Below are positions 41,080-51,699 of a DNA stretch of 64,000 bases, in pieces. The notes beneath the pieces are model-generated. The model did no database searches. It had not been told where the DNA came from and saw only the letters and a list, made by a program, of their open reading frames with translations. Origin of the DNA: Monodelphis domestica (lineage: Eukaryota > Chordata > Mammalia > Didelphimorphia > Didelphidae); assembly GCF_027887165.1 (NCBI RefSeq), contig NC_077227.1, positions 82,291,430 through 82,355,429 on the forward strand. The letters run 5' to 3'. A program made the position numbers and the translations under genes. Within the stretch, counting starts at the first letter, position 1; every line of letters starts with the position of its first letter.

Positions 41080-41395
41080 GATGAGAACTAAGGAGACAGA
41101 AGAAAGGTTAACTAAACTAAGTGGTCTAATGGGAAGAACACTGGCTTCCTAATCATTAGATTACAATCCCAACTTGTGCTACTTTTTAATATATGTATCT
41201 GCTGTCTCCCCCTTTCGAACGCTCAAGCTCCTTAAAAGCAGGGATTGTTTCATTCTTTAGACAAGTATTAATTATACATGTAATAATCTTAATACATTGT
41301 ATTAGTATGAATATTCACCTGTAAAATAGGGATAATAGCACCTACCTCCCAAGGCTGGCATGAAGATTAAGTAAAATAGTAATTGTAAAGCACTA
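41080..41395 (+). mobile_element. MIR-type SINE interrupted by L2 3'-end sequence
   Basis: CTAATGGGAAGAACACTGGC starts the SINE; CTCAAGCTCCTTAAAAGCAGG is L2-like; MIR text resumes with ACCTGTAAAATAGGGATAATAG and TTGTAAAGCACTATC. Confidence 0.55.
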
Positions 41396-41861
41396 TCTTA
41401 GTTTGAATTAGTAGTAATGGTCTATAAATGCTAGTTATTATTAATAACTGCCTACACGACAAACACCTAATAAACGCTATTTGATTGAAGTGACGTTGTT
41501 CAAGCTTCCCTCCCCCTTCTCCGGTGGTCAGTTTCCTTCCTAGTAGGTGAAAATCTCCCCGGCTCGGCCAGATCACCTCCTGGGGTAAACAAGTATATGA
41601 TTTTGTGATAGACAGAATCACGAAACGAGAGAAAGGGAAGAACCAAAGATGCATCCCCAATCTGGGCAAGCTGCCCGAAACCTCAGGGTGGGGTCTCACA
41701 GACAACCTCGGCCTTGGGGCGGGGCCAGGCGCGCAGCTAAACTGAGGCGCTCCAGCATCCCAGGCCTCCGCTAACTTTGCCACTGCTGGCTAAGGGTCCC
41801 AGGGATCCTCGATCAGGACCTTCCCCGCCCCGGTCCCCCGACTGATCCTTAGTTATCCTAC

Positions 41862-41935
41862 CTGGGCGAGCGCCGGCGCCGCCACCCACCTGAGACAGCG
41901 ATGTTGTCAGCCCTCCTCCACAGCCGCGCCCTCGG
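41862..41935 (-). other. CEP55: CEP55 non-coding exon 1 (5' UTR), approximate
   Basis: No coding exon lies upstream of 34268, so a leader exon is expected, and the CpG island here is the obvious place. Two good minus-strand donors are visible: CTCAG|GTGGGT after 41890 and CCCAG|GTAGGA after 41862. Either could join the acceptor at 34281. The transcription start is set only by proximity to the promoter elements just above and is a guess of a few tens of bases. Confidence 0.55.
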
Positions 41936-41938
41936 CCG

Positions 41939-41945
41939 CTTCCGG
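41939..41945. promoter_or_regulatory. ETS-type site (CCGGAAG on minus strand)
   Basis: A consensus ETS/GABP core lies four bases from the CHR, close to the likely transcription start. Such sites commonly position starts in CpG-island promoters. Motif match only. Confidence 0.45.
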
Positions 41946-41948
41946 AAA

Positions 41949-41954
41949 TTTGAA
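41949..41954. promoter_or_regulatory. CHR element (TTTGAA) of the CEP55 promoter
   Basis: TTTGAA is the core of the cell-cycle genes homology region bound by the DREAM and MYB-MuvB complexes. A GCGGGA half-site resembling an E2F/CDE element abuts it on the minus strand. CEP55 is known as a G2/M gene, so the motif fits its expected control. Confidence 0.6.
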
Positions 41955-41980
41955 TCCCGCGGCTGGAAGGGGGAGGGGCG

Positions 41981-41988
41981 TGACGTCA
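41981..41988. promoter_or_regulatory. Palindromic CRE (TGACGTCA)
   Basis: A perfect eight-base CREB/ATF site lies about 30 bp upstream of the CHR and next to a GC box (GAGGGGCG, 41973-41980). Confidence 0.55.
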
Positions 41989-42051
41989 CTGCCGGCAGGG
42001 GGCGCGGTTCCGTCAGAGAAGGGGGCAGGGAAAACTGCTTTCTCTTTCTGG

Positions 42052-42056
42052 ATTGG
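42052..42056 (-). promoter_or_regulatory. CCAAT box (NF-Y)
   Basis: ATTGG on the plus strand is CCAAT in the direction of CEP55 transcription, about 100 bp upstream of the CHR. NF-Y CCAAT boxes typically accompany CHR sites in G2/M promoters. Confidence 0.55.
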
Positions 42057-42619
42057 TTGAGAGAGCTGATGGACGGAACCCGTACAAGTAGAAAAGGGGT
42101 AGGGGGATGGAAACACGGGAGGGGCGGAGCTGTCAGTCTGGCCTTCCCTCCTTTCCTCACCTCCTCTCGCTCGGGCTCTTACACCTGTCGGAGTCCCTAG
42201 CCCAGAGAACCAGCGGGTAGAAGGGGCCCCGCCCCGGGGTATCTTGAAGCACGACTGTATCCTTCATCCTCTAGGCCAGAAGGCCGCAGCGTTCTGTCAG
42301 CTGCCTTACCCCACCCACACCTGCACACAATCAGTCCGACCACTAGAAATTCATCACAACTCACTTATCTGGCACTAATTTAGGGCACATTCAATGTAAG
42401 GCACAGTCCAGGGCTCTCGAGATGCCGATGCAATTAAATGAGAAGAAACAGTCCCTGCCCTGAGGGTGGGACGAGGGGATATGCTTGCTTAGGTATACAA
42501 ATAATAAGTAAGATTGGAGCAGAAAAAGGTAAAGAAAATAGCTAAAAGTTGTAGACAAAGGAAAGGAAGTTGGGTGTCAGTTAAGTGATAAAAGACTTTA
42601 GATATCTTTTTGTCAAGAA

Positions 42620-43658
42620 GCTTCACCAATCAATCAATCAATCAATCAGTATTAAGTTCCTATTATAGTGTGCTAGACACTGTTCAAAGAGCTGGAAATA
42701 CGAAAAAAGGCAAAAGATAGTGGCTGCCCTCAGGAGTTTACAATCTAGTGGAAAAGACAACATGCAAATAAATATAGACAAAGAAAGCTCTATATTGGAT
42801 AAAAGGAAATAACCACGAGGAGGCCCTGGAATTCAGTGGGATTGGAGGATTTTAGTTGGGACTCAAAGGAAACCAAAAAGTCCAGGGGGAAAGGGAACAG
42901 CCAAAAAACAGCCAAAGCCAAGAGATGGAAAAGCCAGGAAGCCAGTGTCACTGAATGGAAGAGAATATTATCAGGAGAATAAAGTGTAAGAAGACTAGAA
43001 AGGTAGGAGGGGGTTACATTATGAAGGGTTCTGAATGCCAAACAGAGCATTTTATATTTGATCCTTGAGGCAATAGGAAGTCACTGGAAAATCACTTAGA
43101 TGATTGAATGAAGAAAGAATTGGAGTGGAGGGGGACTGAGGCAAGGGCCATCCACCAACTATTGCATTAGTCTAGGCATGAAGTGACAAGGACCAGCACT
43201 AGAATGGCAGAAGTGGCAGAGGAGAGGAGGAAAATTTAAGAGATGTTGACATTTGTTGGCAAGTTTGGATGTGGAGGATGAGAAATAGTGAGGTGACTCC
43301 CTCTATAATAATAGATAAGGTGGAAGGGAAAGGGTTTGAGGGAAAAGATAATGAGTTCTGTTTTGTAACTGTCTACTAGATATCCAGTTCAAGATGTCTA
43401 AAAGGAGATTTCTAGATTGGAAGTCAACAGAGAGTCTGGGATAGGACAAATAAATTTGGGAATTATCAACATAGTCATTAAATGCAAGGGAAATAATGGG
43501 AAAGAAGAGATCCTGGGGCAGAATCCTGAAGAACCACTGTGGTTAGAGCACATAATTTGTAGAAAGATCCAGCAAAGGAGAGCTAAAAGAAGTAGTCAGG
43601 TAAGTAGGAGAACCAGGAAGGAATGGTATCCTGAAAACACTAATAGGATTATTAGAAT
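42620..43658 (-). mobile_element. L2 LINE, about 1 kb, antisense
   Basis: It begins with a (CAAT)5 tail at 42627-42646, then GTGCTAGACACTG, GAGTTTACAATCTAGTGG, GTGTAAGAAGACTAGAAAGG and ATATCCAGTTCAAGATGTC, in the order of the reverse-complemented L2 3' half. It lies just upstream of CEP55. Confidence 0.75.

Positions 43659-43694
<36 letters not shown>
43659..43694. repeat. (GTA)12 trinucleotide repeat
   Basis: Twelve perfect GTA units lie at the junction between the L2 and a MIR fragment. Confidence 0.95.
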
Positions 43695-44210
43695 ACCCCA
43701 TTTTAGAGATGCAGATACTGAAATAGAAATTAAGTGACTTAGAGTCATACAGTATCTGTCTTTGAAGGAGTAATTGAATTTAGGTCTTTCTACCTCTGGG
43801 TCCAGAGCTCCACCTACTTTGCTACCTAGCTGCCTCTAAGGAATCTACTTGTGATTTAATCAGTATATGGAATGTTCAGATAAGGACCCTATGAAGTTGG
43901 CCATCTCTACAGGGTATATAGTCTTAGAAAACTTTAAGTAACTTACCTGGGTTCAGAGCCAGTATGTCAAAGACAAAACTTGAATCCAGAGTTTCCTGAC
44001 TCCAAGGCTCTTGATTCACTATTCCAAGCTGCTTTTCACTCCCAAAATTGTCTAGAAAACAAGGCCCAGAATGATCATGGAATCATACACTGAAAGCTGA
44101 AGAAGTCATATATAGTCTACCCACTCATTTGACAGATAAGAGATCTAAAGAGAGATGAAATAATTTGCCAAAGTTTACAGAAATAGCAAATGGAGAGTAG
44201 AAAGAATTTT
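43690..44210 (-). mobile_element. Cluster of MIR-type SINE fragments
   Basis: Three antisense pieces in a row: 43690-43840 (CCCCATTTTAGAGATGCAG to TTGCTACCTAGCTGCC), 43870-44040 (TTGAATCCAGAGTTTCCTG) and 44080-44210 (TTTGACAGATAAGAGATC). Confidence 0.55.
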
Positions 44211-44844
44211 ACAAAGATATTGCTCCACAAGCATTTACTAAGTGCCTACGATGCTACTGGCAAATAAATAGGGCTTAATAACAAGAAAAAAGTTACTATC
44301 AATTCATTGCTTGCCCGTAGGCCCTGGAAAATACATAGTATCACTCTTTCTTTCTTTTTTTTTCTTGTTCCTTTTTTTGACTTTTTATTTAACTGATTAA
44401 TTTAGAGTATTTTTCCAGGATTAAAAAAAATCATGTTCTTTCCCTCCCCTTCCTCCAGCCCCCTCCCATAGGCCACAGACAATTCCACTGGGTTTTACAT
44501 GTGTCATTGTTAAAGACCAATTTCCATATTATTGATATTTGCATTAGAGTGATCATTTAGGGTCTATATCCCCAATCATATCCCCATTGACCCATGTGAT
44601 CAAGCAGTTGTTTTTTTTCTGTGTTTCTACTCCCACAGTTCTTCCTCTGAATGTGAATAGTGTTTTTTCTCATAAGTCCTTCAGAATTGTCCTGAATCAT
44701 TCCATTGTTACCCATAGAGAAGTCTATGACATTCAATTGTACCATAGAGTATCAATCTCTGTGTATAATGTTCTCCTGGTTCTGCTCCTCTCACTCTGCA
44801 TCAATTCCTGGAGGACATTCCAGTTCACATGGAATTCCTCCAAT

Positions 44845-47800
44845 TCATTGTTTCTTTGAACACAATAGTATCATCACCAACAGATACCACAATTTGTTCA
44901 GCCATTCCCCAATTGAAGGGCATCCCCTCATTTTCCAATTTTTGGCCACTACAAAGAGCGCAGCTATGAATATTCTTGTACAAGTCTTTTTCCTTATTAT
45001 CTCTTTGGGGTACAAACCCAGCAGTGCTATGGCTGGATCAAAGGGAGACAGTCTTTTATCGCCCTTTGGGCATAGTTCCAAATTGCCCTCCAGAATGGTT
45101 GGATCAATTCACAACTCCACCAGCAATGAATTAATGTACCTACTTTGCCACATCCCCTCCAGCATTCATTACTTTCCTTTGCTGTCATGTTAGCCAATCT
45201 GTTAGGTGTGAGGTGATACCTCAGAGTTGTGTTGATTTGCATTTCTCTGATTATAAGAGATTTAGACCAATTTTTCATGTATTTATTGGTAGTTTTGAAT
45301 TTTTTTTCTGAAAATTGCCCATCCATGTCCCTTGCCCATTTATCAATTGGGGAATAGCTTGATTTTTGTACAATTGATTTAGCTCTTTATAAATTTGAGT
45401 AATTATATCTTTGTCAGAGTTTTTTGTTATGAAGATTTTTCCCCCAATTTGTTGCTTCCCTTGTAATTTTAATTGCATTGGTTTTGTTTGTACAAAACCT
45501 TTTTAGTTTAATGTAATCAAAATTATGTATTTTACATTTTGTAATTTTTTCTAACTCTTGCTTGGTCTTAAAATCTTTCATTTCCTAAAGATCTGACAAG
45601 TATACTATTCTGTGTTCACCTACTTTACTTATAATTTCCTTCTTTATATTCAAGTCATTCACCCATTTTAAGTTTATCTTGGTGTAGGCTGTGAGATGTT
45701 GATCTAAACCTAATCTTTCCCATACTGTTTTCCAATTTTCCCAGCAGTTTTTGTCAAATAGTGGATTTTTGTCCCAAAAGCTGGGATCTTTGGGTTTATC
45801 ATAGACTGTCTTGCTGAGGTCACTTACCCCAAGTCTATTCCACTGATCCTTTCTTCTGTCTCTTAGCCAGTACCATATTGTTTTGATGACTACTGCTTTG
45901 TAATATAGTTTGAGGACTGGTACTGGTAGGCCACCTTCCTTCCCATTTTTTTCTATATTTCCCTTGATATTCTTGATTTTTTGTTATTCCAAATGAACTT
46001 TGTTATAGTTTTTTTCTAATTCAGTAAAAAAGTTTCTTGGAAGTTTAATGGGTATGGCACTAAATAAGTAAATTAGTTTGGGCAGGATTGTCATTTTTAT
46101 TATGTTAGCTCGTCCTATACATGAGCAATTAATGTTTTTCCAATTGTTTAGGTCTAGTTAAAAAAATTTTTTTTAATTGTGTGTATAGCATTTTGTAGTT
46201 GTATTCAAATAGTTCCTGTGCTTGTCTTGACAGATAGATTCCCAAGTATTTTATATTGTTTAGGGTGATTTTAAATGGAATTTCTCTTTCTAACTCTTGC
46301 TGCTGAGATGTGTTGGAAATATATAGAAATAGTGATGATTTATGTGGGTTTATTTTGTAACCTGTAACTTTGATAAAGGCATTGATTATTTTCACTAGCT
46401 TTTTGGTGAATTCTCTAGGATTCTTTAAGTAGACCATCATATCATCTGCAAAGAGTGATAGCTTGGTCTCCTCATTACCTATTTTAATACCTTCAATTTC
46501 TTTTTCTTCTTTAATTCCTGCTGCTAGTGTTTCTAGTACAATGTTAAATAATAGAGGTGATAATGGGCATCCTTGTTTCACTCCTGATCTTTTTGGGAAT
46601 GCTTCTAATTTATCATTTCAGATGATACTTGCTGATAGTTTTAGATATATACTGTTTATTATTCTTAGGAAAGGCCCTTTTATTCCTATACTTTCTAGTG
46701 TTTTCAATAGGAATGAATGTTGTATTTTGTCAAAGGCTTTTTCTGTACCTATTGAGATAATCATGTGATTTTTGTTGGTTTGCTTGATATGGTCAATTAT
46801 GTGGATGTTTTTCCTAATATTGGACCATCCTTGCATTCCTGGACCCTTGTAATCACTTGTTGGAGTCTTTTTGCTAGTATTCTATTTAAATTTTTTGAAT
46901 CTATGTTCATTAGGGAGATTGGTCTATAGTTTTCTTTCTCTGTTTTTGACCTGCCTGGCCTTGGAATCAGTACCAGATTTGTGTCATAAAAGGAATTTGG
47001 TAGAACTCCTTCTTTAAAAATTATGTCAAATAATTTGTTTAGTATTGGGATTAGTTTTTCTTTGAATGTTTGATAGAATTCACTTGTGAATACATCAGGC
47101 CCTGGGGATTTTTTCTTAGGGAGTTCTTTGATGGCTTGTTCAATTTCTTTTTTTTTTTTTGATATAGGATTATTTAAGTATTCTATTTCTTCTTCTGTTA
47201 ATCTAGGCAATTTATATTTTTGTAAATATTCATCCATATTGCTTAGATTGCCATATTTATTGCCATGTAATTGGGGAAAATGTTTTTAATGATTGCCTTA
47301 AATTCCTCTTCATTAGAGATGAGGTCTCCCTTTTCATTTTTGATACTGTTAATTTGGTTTTCGTCTTTCCTTTTTTTAAATTAAATTGACCAGTACTTTG
47401 TTTATTTTATTTGTTGTTTTTTTCAAAATACCAGCTTCTAGTCTTATTTATTAATTCAATAGTTCTTTCACTTTCAAATCTATTGATTTCTCCTTTAATT
47501 TTTAGGATCTCTAATTTAGTTTTCATCTGGGGATTTTTTCATTTGTTCCCTTTCAAGATTTTTTATTTGTATGCCCAATTCTTTGACCTCTGCCCTCCCT
47601 AATTTGTTAATATATGAACTCAAGGATATAAATTTCTCCCTGAGTACTGCTTTGGCTGCATCCCATAGATTTTGAAAGGATGTCTCATCATTGTCATTTT
47701 CTTCAATGAAATTATTAATTGTTTCTATGATTTGTTCTTTAAGTAACTGGTTTTGAAGAATCATGTTATTTAATTTCTAATTAGTTTTTTATTTGGCTCT

Positions 47801-48560
47801 CCATATACCCTTACTAATTATTATTTTTATTGCATTATTATATGAAAAGGTTACATTTATTATTTCTGCTTTTTTGCACTTGTTTGCCATGTTTTTGTAC
47901 CCTAGTACATGGTCAATCTTTGTGAATGTACCATGTGCTCCTGAAAAGAAGGTATATTCCGTTTTGTCCCTATTTATTTTTCTCCACATATTAATTCTAA
48001 TTTTTCTAAGATTTCATTCACATCTTTTATCTCTTTCTTATTTATTATTTGGTTTGATTTATCTAGATCTGATAGAGTGTTCAGGTCTCCCCCTAGTATA
48101 AATTTACTTCCTATTTCCTTCTTTAACTCTACTAATTTCTCCTTTAGAAATCAAAATGCTATACCATTTGACGCATTCATGTTGGTTTCTGATATCTCCT
48201 CATTGTCTATGCTGCCTTTTATCAGGCTGTAATTACATTCCCTATCTCTTTTAATCAGATCAATTTTTACTTTGGCTTTGTCAGATATCATGATTTCAAC
48301 TCAACTCATGCTTTCTTTTTCTCAGTTGAGGTCCAATAGATTTTTCTCCAGCCTTTGATCCTTATTCTGTGAGTGTCTACCTGTCTCATGTGTTTCTTGT
48401 AGACAACACATGTAGGATTTTGGTTTCTAATCCACTTTGCTATTTTTGTTTTATAGATGAGTTCATTCCATTCACATTCAGAGTTATGATAACCACCTCT
48501 GTATTCTCCAATATTTTGATATCCTCTCCTAGTTTTGCCCTTTCTTCTTTTACTATATGT
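44845..48560 (-). pseudogene. L1 ORF2p remnant (endonuclease and reverse transcriptase)
   Basis: Open segments at 47989-47789, 47764-47516, 47237-46797, 46836-46618, 46581-46129, 45478-45275, 45326-45027 and 45081-44845 follow in order and cover endonuclease, RT palm (FADDMM) and C-terminal region (ELIQPFWRAIWNYA). Frame changes between them show this is a dead copy. Confidence 0.9.
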
Positions 48561-49191
48561 TTTTAAACCAGTGGTTTGCTTTTAATTAGTCCCCCTAATC
48601 CCTACCCTTATTATACTTTCCTTTCCACCCCCTCCCTTTTGGTTCCCTTCTTATTTTTTTTAGAGTCAATTAAGTTCCTTCCCCCTCCTTTCCCTCATTT
48701 TTTGTATTCCCTGCCATACTCCCCCCCCCTTAGTTTTTCCCTTCTCAATTTTCCTGTAGTGTAAGATAGAATTATGTATCCCAATGGATCTAGATGCTCT
48801 TCCCTCTCAGAATTGATTTCACTGAGAGTAAGGTTTAAGTATTTCCTATTAGCCCTCTCTTCCTCTCCTTCTTATAACAGAATTCTTCCCCTCCCTTCCC
48901 ATGTGCCTCTTTGTGTGATATTAATTATCCTATTTATCTTATTCCTTCAAGTTTCTCTTGGTGCCTTCTTCTATTCCCCAATCCCTTTTTCTTTTTGTAT
49001 ATCATCTTAGACCACTTAGTACCTCAATCTTTACCTATGAATGCTTCTTCTAATTACTATAATAGTGAATATAATTTTTGAGAATTAGAAATAACATTTT
49101 TCCATATAGTAATATAAACAATTCAATCTTATTTAAGCCCTTAAAGAAGAAAATTTAAATAAAAAACTTTCCCCCCTTCCCTCTCTCTTTC

Positions 49192-49713
49192 TTAGTTACT
49201 TTTTAATGTTCCTCTTGATCTTTGTATTTGGATATCAAACTTTCCACTTATTTCTGGTCTTTTCTTTACAAATACTTGGAAATCTTCTATTTTGTTGAAT
49301 GCCCATACTTTCCTCTGGAAATATATAGTCAGTTTTGATGGGTAGGTGATTCTTGGTTGAATACCCAATTCTCTTGCCTTTCTGAATATTATATTCCAAG
49401 CCTTGTAGTCCTGCGGTGTGGAAGCTGCCAAATCTTGTGTAATCCCAATTGGTGCTCCTTGATATCTGAATTGTCTCTTTTTGGCTTCTTGTAAATTTTT
49501 TTCCTTAGCTTGGAAGCTCTTAAATTTGGCAATTATATTCCTGGGTGTTGTCTTTTGAGGATTCAGTGTAGGGGGTGTTCTATGAACTCTTTCAGTGTCC
49601 ATTTTGTCCTCTTGTTCAAGAACCTCAGGGAAGTTTTCTTGGATGATTTCTTGTAGTATGATGTCAAGATTTCTGTTTATTTCTGGGTTTTCAGGTAGAC
49701 CAATGATTTTCAA
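49192..49713 (-). pseudogene. L1 ORF1p remnant, C-terminal 173 residues
   Basis: The longest open piece of ORF1 begins MKIIGLPENPEI and ends with the C-terminal-domain block PRITYPSKLTIYF...FVKKRPEI. ORF1p is the RNA-binding trimer of L1. The N-terminal coiled coil continues toward 50.2 kb in broken frames. Confidence 0.85.
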
Positions 49714-50708
49714 ATTGTTGTTTCAAGACTGGTTTTCATGATCTATTATCTTGTCAATGAGATATTTTATGTTTCCTTCTATTTTGTCAGTCTTTTAAGG
49801 ACTTTGCTTTATTAATTATTGATGTTTTGTGAGATCATTGGCTTCCAATTGCCCAATTCTGGTCTTTAAAGACTGGTTTTCCACTATAATCTTTTGATTT
49901 TCTGCTATAATCTTTTTATTTTCCTTTTCAGTTTGGTCTATCCTGCTTTTCATGGCTTCAAGTTATTTAATTTTGGCCTCCAATTGGGAATTCCTGCCTT
50001 TTAAACTACTATTTTCTTTTTGAACTATTCCCCACTTTTCTTGCCAATATTCTTCCATCTTTTTCATAAGCTCTGATTTAAATTCTTTGAGAACTTGTGG
50101 CCAATTTTCATTTTTTTGATGGTTTGGATGTATTTATTTGTTCATCTTCTGCTATTTCCTTTGTAGTCTGGATTTTTCCTCCATAAAATGATCCAGAGTC
50201 AAAGCCTTCTTCTTGGTGTTGGGAAATTGTTTTTCCTAGGCATTGTTTGCCATCACTATGCTGGTTTTTCCTTCCCTTTCCAGTTAGAAGTCTGAGTGAG
50301 GAAGTCAGGTTCTCTGTGTATGGAGCTAAGGAGGGTAGTTTTTGTCTGAGTCCACTTCTCAAGTCTCTGCAGCTTCCACTACTTGCCTCCCTTGTCTGCA
50401 CTATCTCTGAGCCCAGGGTCTATGCTTTTCAGCCTGCTGGGGTCTCAAGTCTAGCTGCTCTCAGGGGCAGATCTTTGTTGGTCTTAGTCAGCTGTCAAAG
50501 ACCTAGAGGTGCCCCACACTTGCTCACTGATTCTAGTGCACTAGCTCTGAGTCTAGTGCACTGGCTCCATAGGTAGGGTGGGGTAGGGTAGATCAGCTCA
50601 TGTTTTGGTAGAAGCTATTTCACTCCCTTATAATTTGGAAATGCCAAAATTCCATGTACCTTCAATGTTGCTCCCTACTATGGAGTCTCTTTGTTCATAT
50701 GAATTCAT

Positions 50709-50740
<32 letters not shown>

Positions 50741-50769
50741 GGCTTTTTGAGGTAGTCTATATAGGTAGG

Positions 50770-51500
50770 CGATGAGGAGATGTATTCTTTCTCCCTACCA
50801 AGATCAAACTTTCTGTTTTGCCATGGATCCATCATTCCTTCCTATCTCTTCTGGAATTTTGTCTTTCAATCTCTCTTCATCCAACTACTGGCTCTTCCCC
50901 AACTGCCTACCAACTTACCCATTTCTTAAAAAACTTTCCCATTTCACTTGGCCCTGACATCCTCTCAGACTGTAATGTCTCTTTCACAGCCAGATGCTAT
51001 ATATTTATGGCTATTATGTGTATATGTATGTATTTACATGTTTATTGACATCCATACTTATTCCTTCTGATTCTTCATCACCCACTCACTTTTCTTCTCC
51101 TGGCAATCTGGTTTCTACAGCAATAGTGAAATTGTTCTCCAGAAGGTTATTAGCTAAATCGGTTAGCCTTTTCTTAGTTCTCATTCTGCTTGATCTCTAA
51201 GCAGCATTTGACATAGCAGTCCCTTCCTCTTTTTTTTTCTCTTTTCCTGGGCCTTTAGATACTATTGTCTACCCTCTCAGCTCCTTTGCTGGGTCATTAT
51301 CTTTTTTCCCATTCCTATTTCAGCCTCTTGGATATGGAGTGCCAAAAATCTCTAGTTGTTGACTATGCCTGGTTTTTGGTTTATGCTCATTCTTTTGGCC
51401 CACATCTTTTTTTAAGTCCATACTCCTCCCTCCACATACATTGTCTCCAGGCTGGAGGAAGACCAATATTGTCTGTTGTTGGAGCTGTGAATTGACCCTA
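50770..51500 (+). mobile_element. L2 LINE fragment, RT region
   Basis: CAGTTTCTACAGCAATAGTGAAATTG-like text, CTTGATCTCTAAGCAGCATTTGACA and TCTCAGCTCCTTTGCTGGGTC follow the L2 RT region. It adjoins the 5' end of the antisense L1 at 50.76 kb. Confidence 0.5.
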
Positions 51501-51699
51501 GAAAATAATTTGGAATTATGCTTTCTCTCCCAAGGTGATTAAGTTATTTATTCCCTTTGACATAGAGATTTCACTCCTGGAAGATATTGCCAAAAAGTCA
51601 GACATAAAGAAATGTCTGGGCATATAGTTATTCATTCATTACAAATGGGAAATTGTTAAGTTTGATTATGGAAAAGTTGAATTTGACATGCTAATGAGA

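Larger units (their letters stand above)
41690..42330. promoter_or_regulatory. CpG island over the CEP55 promoter
   Basis: CpG dinucleotides are dense here and almost absent elsewhere in the window, and GC boxes are present on both sides of CEP55 exon 1. The island extends about 400 bp upstream of the probable start, toward MYOF, so divergent transcription is possible. CpG counts were judged by eye. Confidence 0.85.
44361..50760 (-). mobile_element. L1 LINE, nearly full length, decayed
   Basis: Read on the minus strand: a 5' UTR-like GC-richer segment (about 50.76-50.2 kb), ORF1 (about 50.2-49.2 kb), a spacer of about 0.6 kb, ORF2 (about 48.55-44.85 kb), a 3' UTR and an A-rich tail near 44.36 kb. 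ORF1 shows NIIAKFKSF and ARELGIQPRITYP of the RRM and C-terminal domains. ORF2 shows the endonuclease motif KIDHVLG near 47.9 kb, [10 protein letters not shown] and NYRPISL near 47.0 kb, and the reverse-transcriptase motif FADDMM near 46.4 kb. ORF2 is split among at least seven open segments in different frames, so the copy is inactive. It fills half of the CEP55-MYOF intergenic interval. Confidence 0.92.

Noticed and set aside
41367-41783. Minus-strand open frame of 138 codons next to the CEP55 promoter
   Set aside because: It lies downstream of exon 1 in intron 1, its composition drifts from GC-rich to AT-rich, and it resembles no known protein. Probably chance in the CpG island.
41901-42200. 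Plus-strand open frame of 99 codons in the CpG island
   Set aside because: Low-complexity Arg/Gly/Ser translation typical of GC-rich promoter DNA. No splice context or homologue recognised.
44705-45193. Plus-strand open frame of 162 codons
   Set aside because: It is the antisense shadow of the L1 ORF2 C-terminus and 3' UTR.
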